NCBI GenBank assembly: GCA_004554705.1
Contig: SFKS01000002.1
Location: forward strand, 35,194-99,193
Source of the DNA: Clostridiales bacterium
GTDB taxonomy: Bacteria > Bacillota > Clostridia > TANB77 > CAG-508
Direction: 5' to 3'
Length of the DNA: 64,000 nt
In this document: positions 1-8,607 of the stretch, in pieces
How positions within the stretch are numbered: position 1 is the first letter of the stretch
Layout: each line of letters begins with the position of its first letter
Notes under the pieces: model-generated
Told to the model about the DNA's origin: nothing
Seen by the model: the letters and a program-made list of their open reading frames with translations, nothing else
The model's database searches: none
Program-made: the position numbers and the translations under genes

Positions 1-89
1 ATATGTTTAATAATAATGTATTTTTTCGGTGAAACAACTTATTTAAGAGTATAAAGATAAAAAATTTTATATTAAGGAGTTGTCTTTCT

Positions 90-779
90 ATGGTTAAAAC
101 AACAAGTTATTCTCCAACTAATAAACGATTTAAAAAACATTTTGAGGATTTTGCATCACCTAAGGCTAAAAAAGGCCACTTGAATAACAATGAAAGAGAT
201 ACAGATGAAATAAAACATGAAAGAGGAGTCTTAGTTAAAATCGAAAAAAACAAAATCGACTCTAATGGATGGATAGTAGAAGTAGGACAAGGGGAAAATA
301 AAAAAACATATGAATGCTCAAACGTTACCGGAGTATTATCCGTTCCAGACAGTACCGAAACAGACCTATATTATATCCCAACATATACAGTCGACGTTGA
401 TATAACCATCGACACAGTATCAGCTATATACCAAATAACAAGAATAAAATCAGTAAATAATCATGTAGCATACCAAAAAGACGGAGAACTAGTTCTAACC
501 AACTCCGACAATATGTTAGGCGAAGAAGAAGATGAAGAATCCAGTAAACTAACTATCGCCAAAAAGGGAGTAACAATCGACGGAGACAACATTGTAAACG
601 GGGACATAACAGCAAACAACCTATCTGTTGGAAGAACATTTAAAGTTGGAAAACTTGATGTAGGAATAACTATAGAAAGATTAGAAAAAGAAAACCAAAC
701 ACTCACACAACAAAACAAACAAATGCAAGAAGACATAGAAAAACTTAAAAGCCAAATTAAACCATTGGTGGGAGAATAA
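90..779 (+). CDS. Baseplate/spike-like virion protein, C-terminal coiled coil
   Basis: A 229-residue protein whose ATG follows a good ribosome site (aaggagttg, about 9 nt upstream). The N-terminal 45 residues are basic and polar. The middle is beta-rich. Residues about 155-190 form a short beta-stalk-like stretch (KKGVTIDGDNIVNGDITANN), and the last 35 residues are a heptad-type coiled coil. This layout (globular part, thin stalk, coiled coil) is seen in baseplate spikes and fibre stems, and the gene opens the baseplate cluster. No family is recognised, so the role is inferred from shape and neighbourhood. The next gene's ATG directly follows the stop codon, so the two are probably translationally coupled. 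Confidence 0.5.
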   Translation: MVKTTSYSPTNKRFKKHFEDFASPKAKKGHLNNNERDTDEIKHERGVLVKIEKNKIDSNGWIVEVGQGENKKTYECSNVTGVLSVPDSTETDLYYIPTYTVDVDITIDTVSAIYQITRIKSVNNHVAYQKDGELVLTNSDNMLGEEEDEESSKLTIAKKGVTIDGDNIVNGDITANNLSVGRTFKVGKLDVGITIERLEKENQTLTQQNKQMQEDIEKLKSQIKPLVGE

Positions 780-2537
780 ATGCCAGAGCAAGGAAATAAA
801 AAAATTTATATTGGTGATGTTGTCGTTAACGAAGATAACGAAAAATATCAAAAACAATTTTTCGAAGATATTATCAAAACTTTTTTTGGACATGGGAACG
901 GATTAGATGCTGATACAGTAGATGGATACCATGCTTATTGTTTTGCTACAGCAGAACAAGGAAAAAAAGCAGATAATGCACTACAATCACCATTGTTAGT
1001 TGGAACAGAAACAGAATTAAGGAATGTTACAGAAACCGGATATCAATGGATTTTTGATGAAGGAATAAAAGTCAATAATGATTTCATACAGGAAATTTTA
1101 AAATTCTTCGGAGATGATATTGAACAAATTCCTGACTATTTCAGTGGAAACACAAAAGATGATTTAACAGAAGATAGAGGAACTGCTTTCAAAAGTAACC
1201 TTGCGATTATTCTTCCGGGTATTTGGAGAATATTACAAAAACAGTTAGAAAATAAAGTTGATAAACGCCCCGGTTATGATTTATCTCAAAATGATTTTAC
1301 TAATGAATATAAAGAGAAAATTGACACCTTTGGGAGTAAAATTAAAACCATTGAATGTGAGGAAGGGATTCAGAAGCAAATTCTTGACGCCGATATGGTT
1401 AATGGATTACAATTTATCCTTGTAACGCAGGAACAATACGATGCATTAAGTGATAAACAAAAAAATAATTGGCAAAATGTTTATATACTTGTAGATGAAA
1501 CTCCTACTGGATATGAGTCTCCTGCTTTATGTACTTTTAAATCTGGATATCTTTTTGAGGTTAGAGATTGTCAGTTATATTATAAACCTATACAAGCTAA
1601 AGAATGGAGTGTAATGTATGATTTTGAAGCTTTACAGACATTATTCCATTGCCATGTAATGAGAAGTTTAGAGGGAGATGAGGCTCCTAGTTTTGCGGAT
1701 AATGCATATTTAAATTATCCTTTTATTAGTTCAAACTTGATATCAAAATTTATAAACACAATTGACTGTGAGGGAACATATGGGACTGAAGATATTAATA
1801 TTGATTTTCCACAATCAACTGACAGTACATCAATGTTAACAAAAATAAATATTTTCCCACTATATAATGCTTTTATGGGGAAAATAGAGAATGTAAAAGA
1901 ACAGATTAACAACCTTACGGAATCATTTAACACATTTAAAGGTGAAATTAGTACAGAATTCTCGAACTTTAAAAACACTATTGCAAATGATTTAAAAACA
2001 TTCAAACAAGAAGTTAGCTCCACATATGTTACTAAAACAGATTTTAATGAAAAATATAACTCTTTATTGGCAAATATTAATGTGGTTAAAAAACAATTAA
2101 ATGATTTAAATAATAATTTTGATGAAAAAACTAAAAAAGTTATTGAAGCAGAAGACAAAAAACACACTTTAGTTTTTAATATCCCATTAGACTCTGTTTC
2201 TGGAGAACCTAACACATATCGTGTACACCAATACAATACGGGAAATGGGTATGTTGGGACACTTCCATTAAGAATTACTGATGGGAATAATGAGGTTGAT
2301 TCAGCGATGGGGCATGCTATAGAAAAACATTATGCTCTGGTTTGTTTAAATGGAGTGTGGTATAGGCAAAAGTTAATATATCAAACTGATAGTCGGCATT
2401 ATGGTTTTAATATAAATATTAAGCTTGACCCGGGAACATATGAGCATTGTTGTATTATTGTCCCCGGTTTTGATGGAGAATGGAGATGGTTCCGTACTCA
2501 ATCAGAGTTCTTTAATTTAAAAGTGACAAGAAATTAA
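780..2537 (+). CDS. Probable tail fibre or baseplate-associated protein
   Basis: A 585-residue protein beginning immediately after the previous stop. An early segment (about 35-60) reads GNGLDADTVDGYHA, a pattern common near the N-termini of phage tail-fibre and collar proteins. A middle segment (about 215-240) with YDALSDKQKNNWQNVYIL resembles a short motif found in many phage structural proteins. Residues about 365-460 are long coiled coil, followed by a beta-rich C-terminal domain of about 120 residues. It lies just before the wall-cleaving protease. A fibre or fibre-adaptor role is likely; the receptor is unknown. Confidence 0.55.
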   Translation: MPEQGNKKIYIGDVVVNEDNEKYQKQFFEDIIKTFFGHGNGLDADTVDGYHAYCFATAEQGKKADNALQSPLLVGTETELRNVTETGYQWIFDEGIKVNNDFIQEILKFFGDDIEQIPDYFSGNTKDDLTEDRGTAFKSNLAIILPGIWRILQKQLENKVDKRPGYDLSQNDFTNEYKEKIDTFGSKIKTIECEEGIQKQILDADMVNGLQFILVTQEQYDALSDKQKNNWQNVYILVDETPTGYESPALCTFKSGYLFEVRDCQLYYKPIQAKEWSVMYDFEALQTLFHCHVMRSLEGDEAPSFADNAYLNYPFISSNLISKFINTIDCEGTYGTEDINIDFPQSTDSTSMLTKINIFPLYNAFMGKIENVKEQINNLTESFNTFKGEISTEFSNFKNTIANDLKTFKQEVSSTYVTKTDFNEKYNSLLANINVVKKQLNDLNNNFDEKTKKVIEAEDKKHTLVFNIPLDSVSGEPNTYRVHQYNTGNGYVGTLPLRITDGNNEVDSAMGHAIEKHYALVCLNGVWYRQKLIYQTDSRHYGFNINIKLDPGTYEHCCIIVPGFDGEWRWFRTQSEFFNLKVTRN

Positions 2538-2555
2538 AAAAAAGGAGAAGATATA

Positions 2556-3374
2556 ATGACAAGAGAACATATATCATTTACAGAATATACAATTAATAAT
2601 AATAAAATAGCTTGGTGGCTTGTAAAAAATAATAAGAAATTCAATGTAAGACAAGTGTACAATTATGGGAATCGTGTAGCAGATTATGGAACCATAATAA
2701 AAGTTATTAAAGAAAGAAGAGATAATGTCCAAGCAGATGCATTAATATCTGAGTTTGTTGAATGTGCTATTTTTGATAACAAAGACTTAAGTTTCCTCCC
2801 TAATTATGTAACTGGAACAAATGGGGTAAAATATTATACAAACACCATTGTTTCAATGAATAATCGTGTATCCGCTTATGAGGTTTTGCATGGGGAAAGT
2901 CCTAAAATTGTATATATAACTGATATTCATGGGAATGGAACTACCAATATTTCTGCTGATGCTACATTAGAAAAATGTTATAAAGCGTTTGGAAAATTCT
3001 CCACTATTGATGGGTTTTTATCCAAAATACAAGGAAGAGGATATTCATATTATTTTAATAGTATATATAATACTGATGCAACTATTGATAGGATTAAAAA
3101 TCGTAAAGGAGTTAACTGTACAGATAGTTCACAATTAACATATCGAGTAGGGAAAGGATTAGGTTATGATGTGCAATTTATTCATGTTAAATGTAAATCT
3201 GGAACTGGACATGTAAGAGTTAGATTAAAACATCCCAAACATACTGATAATGCATGGATTTATCGTGACCCAGCTGCTGTTTTAAAAGGAAATGGAGTAA
3301 GGTCTAATTGGTGTATGAATGGGCGTGTAATTGCTTATAACCCAAAATGGATTCTCAGCGACACTTATATTTAA
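2556..3374 (+). CDS. Pseudomurein endoisopeptidase-like cysteine protease
   Basis: A 272-residue protein. The C-terminal half carries a transglutaminase-like Cys-His-Asp triad: Cys188 in GVNCTDSSQ, His219 in GTGHVRVRLKH and Asp238 in IYRDPAA, in the order and spacing known for the C71 peptidases PeiW and PeiP of Methanothermobacter viruses, which cut the peptide cross-links of pseudomurein. The N-terminal 110 residues may hold wall-binding repeats. Its place between a fibre-like gene and the baseplate J gene suggests a virion-carried enzyme for local wall penetration rather than a free lysis enzyme, although either is possible. A clear site (aaaggagaag) precedes the ATG. No signal peptide is seen. 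This gene is the best host indicator in the window. Confidence 0.85.
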   Translation: MTREHISFTEYTINNNKIAWWLVKNNKKFNVRQVYNYGNRVADYGTIIKVIKERRDNVQADALISEFVECAIFDNKDLSFLPNYVTGTNGVKYYTNTIVSMNNRVSAYEVLHGESPKIVYITDIHGNGTTNISADATLEKCYKAFGKFSTIDGFLSKIQGRGYSYYFNSIYNTDATIDRIKNRKGVNCTDSSQLTYRVGKGLGYDVQFIHVKCKSGTGHVRVRLKHPKHTDNAWIYRDPAAVLKGNGVRSNWCMNGRVIAYNPKWILSDTYI

Positions 3375-3416
3375 TAATCTGTAATTTATATCAATAAAAA
3401 GGAGTTTTGTATCTTT

Positions 3417-3611
3417 ATGAAAGCTAATAATAATTTTAATAAAAAAATATATGAAGCGGTTTTAGCAAACCAAAAAAAAAATGAGACACCAGATAAAACA
3501 GAACAAAAACCACCAAAAGATGAGAATTCAACAGAAAATCCATCTGGTGATGGTGGAAAACCTAACGAAAATGAACCTAAAACACCAGAAGAAGATTCTC
3601 CATTAAAATAA
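3417..3611 (+). CDS. Small disordered Pro/Glu/Lys-rich protein
   Basis: A 64-residue protein with a good ribosome site (aaaaggagttttg). The first 20 residues could be helical; the rest is almost only Pro, Glu, Lys, Asn, Thr and Asp and is expected to be disordered. It sits between the wall protease and baseplate J. A linker or accessory baseplate part is conceivable, but no family is recognised. Confidence 0.55.
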   Translation: MKANNNFNKKIYEAVLANQKKNETPDKTEQKPPKDENSTENPSGDGGKPNENEPKTPEEDSPLK

Positions 3612-3663
3612 GAATAGTTTTCTTTTTTTTTAATATTTTTTTTAATAAGGAGGTAAGAATATA

Positions 3664-4824
3664 ATGGCAGAATCTAGTTATATATCATCATTAATGTTGT
3701 TAGATGAGAATAAAATTCTTGCGGATTTAAATAAAATAGCTATTGAATTGGGTTTAATAAGAAAAATTAACGAAACCTCTCGTATTTATGTTTACTATGC
3801 TGTTTTTGCAAGGGTTTTCGGAACTCTAACTCAAACTATAGCTCAATACTTAAATGCTATTGATATTGAAACAACAACAGACGAAGCACTATTAGAACAA
3901 TTAATTAAACCTTTTGTGAAAAAACAAAACGCTAAAGTAGCAAAAGTTATTCTCGAGTTCTCAAGAAGAAACAATGATGATAATGCTGTAGATGTATTTA
4001 TTCCCAGAAATTTCGAGGTAATGACAGAGGGAAGTAACCCTATTATTTTCAGAACAGCTGAATCTAAAATCTTATGGAAAGACTCATATAAGATAAAAGT
4101 TCCTGCTTACAGTGTTGAATTTGGAAGTTTAAATAATTTAGCTGCTAACACATTAACATATTTTAATGATTCTCATTTTAGCAGTGTATCCGTAACAAAC
4201 CCAGAACCAGCATATGGTGGGAGAAACGAAGAAACTGCTTTTGACACCAGAAACAGATTATCTACATTCCGTTATGGTAGAGATGGGTCTAAAAACCATA
4301 TTATGAATATCTTATATGACAATGGAATTGGATATTATAATTTTAATGTGGTAGAATACTGGGATGGATTTGGAAGTGTTTTAATAGCTATTGATGTTGA
4401 TTCTGAACAAGAATATTATGATGTCATCAATATGGTTGAAGCTAGTAAAGTAGCTGGAATTAAATATCATTATTGTAGAGTAAATTATGTTTATGCTGAT
4501 TTAACAGTTACAGCTAAAGTAACTGGAGACAGAATGTATAGTGAATATGATTTAAACGACATTGAACAAACCATTAAAACAGCAGTTGAAGTGTATTTCG
4601 GAAAGCAAATTTATGTTGGTAGGCAATTATCAGTTAAAAGGTTAGAGGCTTTTGTTTTACAGTATCTGGTTGATGAGACTTATGATGTTTATGAAATGGA
4701 TATTGAAGTAGGGGCTAATAAAGATTTAAACATCGACCCTGAAACTGGGTATTTTATTGTTAATGAATTTGAAAAATTATTACCAAATAAAATCACTACT
4801 ATGGTAGAGTATAATTTTGAATAA
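3664..4824 (+). CDS. Baseplate J-like (gp47/gp6 family) wedge protein
   Basis: A 386-residue protein with the plan of the baseplate J family: a helical N-terminus (about 1-95) including TTDEALLEQL, a beta-rich core with the family-type stretch around 190-210 (AYGGRNEETAFDTRNRL), then a C-terminal ferredoxin-like part with DLNDIEQTIKTAVEVYF. J-type proteins form the wedge ring of contractile-tail baseplates, so the virion is probably a myovirus. The ribosome site aaggaggtaag lies close to the ATG. It is followed within 12 nt by a gp25-like gene, as expected for a baseplate operon. Confidence 0.85.
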   Translation: MAESSYISSLMLLDENKILADLNKIAIELGLIRKINETSRIYVYYAVFARVFGTLTQTIAQYLNAIDIETTTDEALLEQLIKPFVKKQNAKVAKVILEFSRRNNDDNAVDVFIPRNFEVMTEGSNPIIFRTAESKILWKDSYKIKVPAYSVEFGSLNNLAANTLTYFNDSHFSSVSVTNPEPAYGGRNEETAFDTRNRLSTFRYGRDGSKNHIMNILYDNGIGYYNFNVVEYWDGFGSVLIAIDVDSEQEYYDVINMVEASKVAGIKYHYCRVNYVYADLTVTAKVTGDRMYSEYDLNDIEQTIKTAVEVYFGKQIYVGRQLSVKRLEAFVLQYLVDETYDVYEMDIEVGANKDLNIDPETGYFIVNEFEKLLPNKITTMVEYNFE

Positions 4825-4836
4825 GAGGTATTTTAT

Positions 4837-5277
4837 ATGAATGATGAGGTATTAGGAGATATTCAAGATATTTTATGTGATATTGGAGACGGTCCATATG
4901 TTGAAGGAGCACATGACTTTGCACAACAATGGGTAATAGAAAATGATGATATGGTAATCATTAATGATGCAGAAGCTTTATGGGAGTGTATCACTGGGGT
5001 TTTACACACTCCGTTGGGGAAAATTGATGGTGTTGGTTTAGAGGGATATGGAAGTGAATTGTTAACACTTAGGGGGCAAGTATTAAATTATCATATTAAA
5101 GAATTGGCTAAAGTATATATAAAGAATACTATTCCTCAGTTTAAGGGAAGAGTGAAAGATTTCCCAGTAATTAAAATTGATGAGGTTACTGATAAGATTA
5201 ACAGGAGAACAAAGCTTAGGATTTTTTTGACGGTTGATTCGATTTATGGAAGATTTTCTAGGACAACGTATATTTGA
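4837..5277 (+). CDS. gp25-like / gpW-type baseplate protein
   Basis: A 146-residue protein. After a short acidic N-terminus it carries the gp25 pattern: a helix, LWECITGVLHTPLGK, then GLEGYGSELLTLRG, then a helix and beta strands. gp25-type proteins are wedge components linking the baseplate to the sheath start in contractile tails. The neighbouring J-like gene supports the call. Its TGA stop is followed by an SD-like aggttt and the next ATG 11 nt downstream. Confidence 0.7.
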   Translation: MNDEVLGDIQDILCDIGDGPYVEGAHDFAQQWVIENDDMVIINDAEALWECITGVLHTPLGKIDGVGLEGYGSELLTLRGQVLNYHIKELAKVYIKNTIPQFKGRVKDFPVIKIDEVTDKINRRTKLRIFLTVDSIYGRFSRTTYI

Positions 5278-5288
5278 GGTTTAAAAAA

Positions 5289-7541
5289 ATGGCTGATTTT
5301 GATAAATATGATTATGAAATAAATAAAAGGCTTCCTGAGTGGTATAAACATGTTAATGGGTTAGAACCTATTAATAGGTATACTCAAGAGTTATTAATTA
5401 GTATACTTGAGAGTTTTTTAAAAAATTTGGGGCTTGTTCAACCTATACAAGTGTGGAAGACTCTTCCAGAGGAGTATAATTGGGAGCATAAATATTATAA
5501 TAAAGATATATGGGTGGGGAATACAACATTAAATGAAAAAGCTGATTTGAAGATTTCAAATGATAAACCATTATTTTTAAAGATTCCTAATACTAAAAGA
5601 CCTACTGATGCCGTTATTGATATACATTTTACTGGGAATAAGAATAATCAGACTAAACCCATTAAGAAGTTGTTGATTAAGAACGCTGACCAGATGATTC
5701 TTTTCAAAAACATAACTACTAAAACTTCTATTAAAATTAATACAGATGGTAATATTTTAATAGATGGAGTAAATAAAGATGATTTAATTGATGGGAAAAT
5801 CTATAAAATTAAACCTATAGCAAGAGATGACAAATATGATAATGTTTCTATAGATGATGAGAATAAAAAAACACAACTCGAGTTATATGTAGACATCCCC
5901 CCAATCACCATTAATGGACAAGATACTCCTGACGAGGTAAAAGTAGAAGCAAAAATAACCAACAAAAAACCAATATATGTAACAGAACAAAATGTCAGAT
6001 TATACACAGTATCAGCATTCCCATTAAAAAGCGTTAAATTATATGGATTTTTCTGTCATGATTTTAATAATAAACAAGAATGGAAATTATTATGGGAAAA
6101 AGAATATTCAGAGAACACCAGAACCGTCTATGATAGAATAACTAAACAATATGATTGTGAAAGATTTTATGTACAGGTTCAATATTATGGGTTAGGACTT
6201 CCTATTAGTATTGGTTTTCCACAGGAACAATATAGTTCAGATGTTAGTTTTCAGATTAATGACAGGCTAGATTATTGGGGAGCAATATATGGACTTCCAA
6301 GAAGACATTATAAACCTCATATTACAGAAGATGAAGAGCCATATACTTTCCCGAAATATTATGCATATCCAATAGAGCAGGATTATTGGTATGAGGAAAG
6401 ATTAGTGAGTGAATATCGTAGAAATATTAATGCAAAAGATATAGATTTTCTGAAAGATTCAGAAGATAACAATATAGCTTTAATGAAAAATATTGACCCG
6501 TATTTAAATGATGTATGGATATATACAGAAACAATTACTCCAACTATTGATATGAGCGCAGAAACAAAAGGAATTCTCCCATGTAGTGTTAAACAAGATG
6601 AAACTACAGATGGAGTGAGTTGGAAGAATGAGCAGAGAGTTGGGGATACTCAATTATTAACTAGTGATTTGCATTTAGAGCCACAAAATGCTAAAAATTA
6701 TAATAATCGTAGTTTTATGGGGAAAGTTTTGCAATTGAAATTTAAAGTTCCAGAGCTTCCTAAAGATATTGAGATTACCGGTTTAGAGTTAAAACTTAAG
6801 GGAGTAACTGATTTACATTCTGATACTATAATTTTGGATAATAGGTCAAATTTTAAACTCCCATTCAAATATGAAAAAGCTAATGGAGATAAGTTTGTTA
6901 AAAAAGAAACCTTTTTGTTGAATATGTTTGATGGTAAAGAATGGCAAAAAGGACAAAAATATTTTACATTCGGAGGGAAGAATAATCTATTAGGTTTGGA
7001 TAAAATAGAAAGATATCAATTAGAGGACCCTATCGAATTCAATATTGGTTTAACGAATCAAAGTAACTTTTTAATGGCTAATATATCGTTATATAATATT
7101 AAGTTATATGTATACTATAAAACTTTAACAGAGGAATTTACAATAAGTGAAAAATTAAGTAACAGAAAAATGTTTTTATATGATGATAATGATAACCCAA
7201 ACATTACTATAAATCAGGAAACAAATAAACCCGTATATAATGAATCTGCTTATTGTGATATTGTATTAACATTAGAAAATACTGGGGTTGTTCCAGTTAC
7301 AGATAAGACTGTTTATATTGTCCCACCTTATGAATTAGAGGTTTTAAATGGAAATGATAGTTTTTCATTTGATTTAGATGTTGGAGAAAAATTAATTATT
7401 GGTAATGATGATAGTACAAGAATAAGAGTAGTTCCGAGAGATAAGTTAAATACTCCGACCGGTTTATTTGATGTTCTTATATTTTGTGATGATAAGGTGT
7501 TAAAAAATGAGATTATATTGAGGAGGAAAAATAAATGGTAA
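5289..7541 (+). CDS. Large baseplate/tail protein following gp25
   Basis: About 750 residues starting at ATG 5289, preceded by tgaggttt; an in-frame TTG at 5274 gives five extra residues but overlaps the ribosome site. The helical N-terminus (KRLPEWYKH, followed by a helix ILESFLKNLGL) is reminiscent of tail protein I, the usual partner of J. The remainder is beta-rich with several domains that look Ig-like, for example the last 110 residues with LENTGVVPVTDKTVYIVPP. It overlaps the next gene by 7 nt. Probably a fused tail-I/adhesin protein; the exact role is inferred from position. Confidence 0.55.
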   Translation: MADFDKYDYEINKRLPEWYKHVNGLEPINRYTQELLISILESFLKNLGLVQPIQVWKTLPEEYNWEHKYYNKDIWVGNTTLNEKADLKISNDKPLFLKIPNTKRPTDAVIDIHFTGNKNNQTKPIKKLLIKNADQMILFKNITTKTSIKINTDGNILIDGVNKDDLIDGKIYKIKPIARDDKYDNVSIDDENKKTQLELYVDIPPITINGQDTPDEVKVEAKITNKKPIYVTEQNVRLYTVSAFPLKSVKLYGFFCHDFNNKQEWKLLWEKEYSENTRTVYDRITKQYDCERFYVQVQYYGLGLPISIGFPQEQYSSDVSFQINDRLDYWGAIYGLPRRHYKPHITEDEEPYTFPKYYAYPIEQDYWYEERLVSEYRRNINAKDIDFLKDSEDNNIALMKNIDPYLNDVWIYTETITPTIDMSAETKGILPCSVKQDETTDGVSWKNEQRVGDTQLLTSDLHLEPQNAKNYNNRSFMGKVLQLKFKVPELPKDIEITGLELKLKGVTDLHSDTIILDNRSNFKLPFKYEKANGDKFVKKETFLLNMFDGKEWQKGQKYFTFGGKNNLLGLDKIERYQLEDPIEFNIGLTNQSNFLMANISLYNIKLYVYYKTLTEEFTISEKLSNRKMFLYDDNDNPNITINQETNKPVYNESAYCDIVLTLENTGVVPVTDKTVYIVPPYELEVLNGNDSFSFDLDVGEKLIIGNDDSTRIRVVPRDKLNTPTGLFDVLIFCDDKVLKNEIILRRKNKW

Positions 7542-8593
7542 GATATTTAAATACTGAAGCAAAAATTGAAATGTTAAAATCTGAATTTCATCCATTTTAT
7601 ATTATAAATATTGATTGTGACAGTATTGGGGAAAATGAACCTAGTGGGTCTGTAAATTTAACTATTAACATTGATGAGGTTAAAGATAAGCAATGGAAAG
7701 ATTTTTATTATCATATAAAAGATTATATTAGTTATATAGAGGAGGATGGGAAAAAAATATTAACCTTTGAAAATTTACTTTTTACTGATGGGGATAATAT
7801 ATCAAATCTTTATAGTTATGAGTATTATAAAGGAATATTGTATATTAAAATGACTTCTTATACAAAAAAAGTAGCTATGCATGTTATTCCGAAAAGTTAT
7901 TATAGTATGGATAAGGTATTGATTTTTAAGGATTCTGATGTGCAGGATATGAGTAAACATTTTTCGTGTACTGATGAGTTTTATAGTCGTCACGATAATA
8001 ATCGTATTAATTTATATTATCAGAAAATTGATTTAGATAAACAACAAAAAGGAGATAGGAGTAGGCAAGATAGATGTCCGAATTTTGGTTTATATGATAA
8101 AACGAACCCACAGTCTTTGTTTCAAAAGATTCAGGACGGAAATTGGGTTAAAGAAAATTATAGAGATATGTATGGAGAATATATTTTTGACATTTCAACT
8201 CAAACTAAAAACATGAGGAATTTACAAATTAATACTGGATATTATTATAATGATGCCTCCCCATACAATGCCATACATTATACAGGTGTGCAAGATGATA
8301 CTAATAATGCTGTTGAGGATAAATGTGTTTTATTGGATACTAATTTCGATGATATTCGCGATGATAATTATACAAATGTTATAAAACAAATGGAATACAT
8401 AAAAGAAAATAATAGTATGAGTTGGCCGAAAACAAATAATATCATGGAAAATAAAGGATTTATAAATTCACATAGTCAAGACAAAGATATTGGAAATTTA
8501 AATCATAAAACTATAAAATATTTTAATGATGATTTATATGTAGAAGAAAAAAATAAATATATAGAAGTAAGCTGGGTTGACCAGAAATTATAA
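7535..8593 (+). CDS. Unknown virion-cluster protein
   Basis: A 352-residue protein with a strong ribosome site (gaggaggaaaaataa) inside the end of the previous gene. It is rich in Tyr, Asp and Asn and mainly beta-strand in character. No family is recognised. The 7-nt overlap upstream and 14-nt gap downstream place it in the same late operon, so a tail-tip or fibre role is likely. Confidence 0.5.
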   Translation: MVRYLNTEAKIEMLKSEFHPFYIINIDCDSIGENEPSGSVNLTINIDEVKDKQWKDFYYHIKDYISYIEEDGKKILTFENLLFTDGDNISNLYSYEYYKGILYIKMTSYTKKVAMHVIPKSYYSMDKVLIFKDSDVQDMSKHFSCTDEFYSRHDNNRINLYYQKIDLDKQQKGDRSRQDRCPNFGLYDKTNPQSLFQKIQDGNWVKENYRDMYGEYIFDISTQTKNMRNLQINTGYYYNDASPYNAIHYTGVQDDTNNAVEDKCVLLDTNFDDIRDDNYTNVIKQMEYIKENNSMSWPKTNNIMENKGFINSHSQDKDIGNLNHKTIKYFNDDLYVEEKNKYIEVSWVDQKL

Positions 8594-8607
8594 GAGGTTT
8601 AAAAAAA

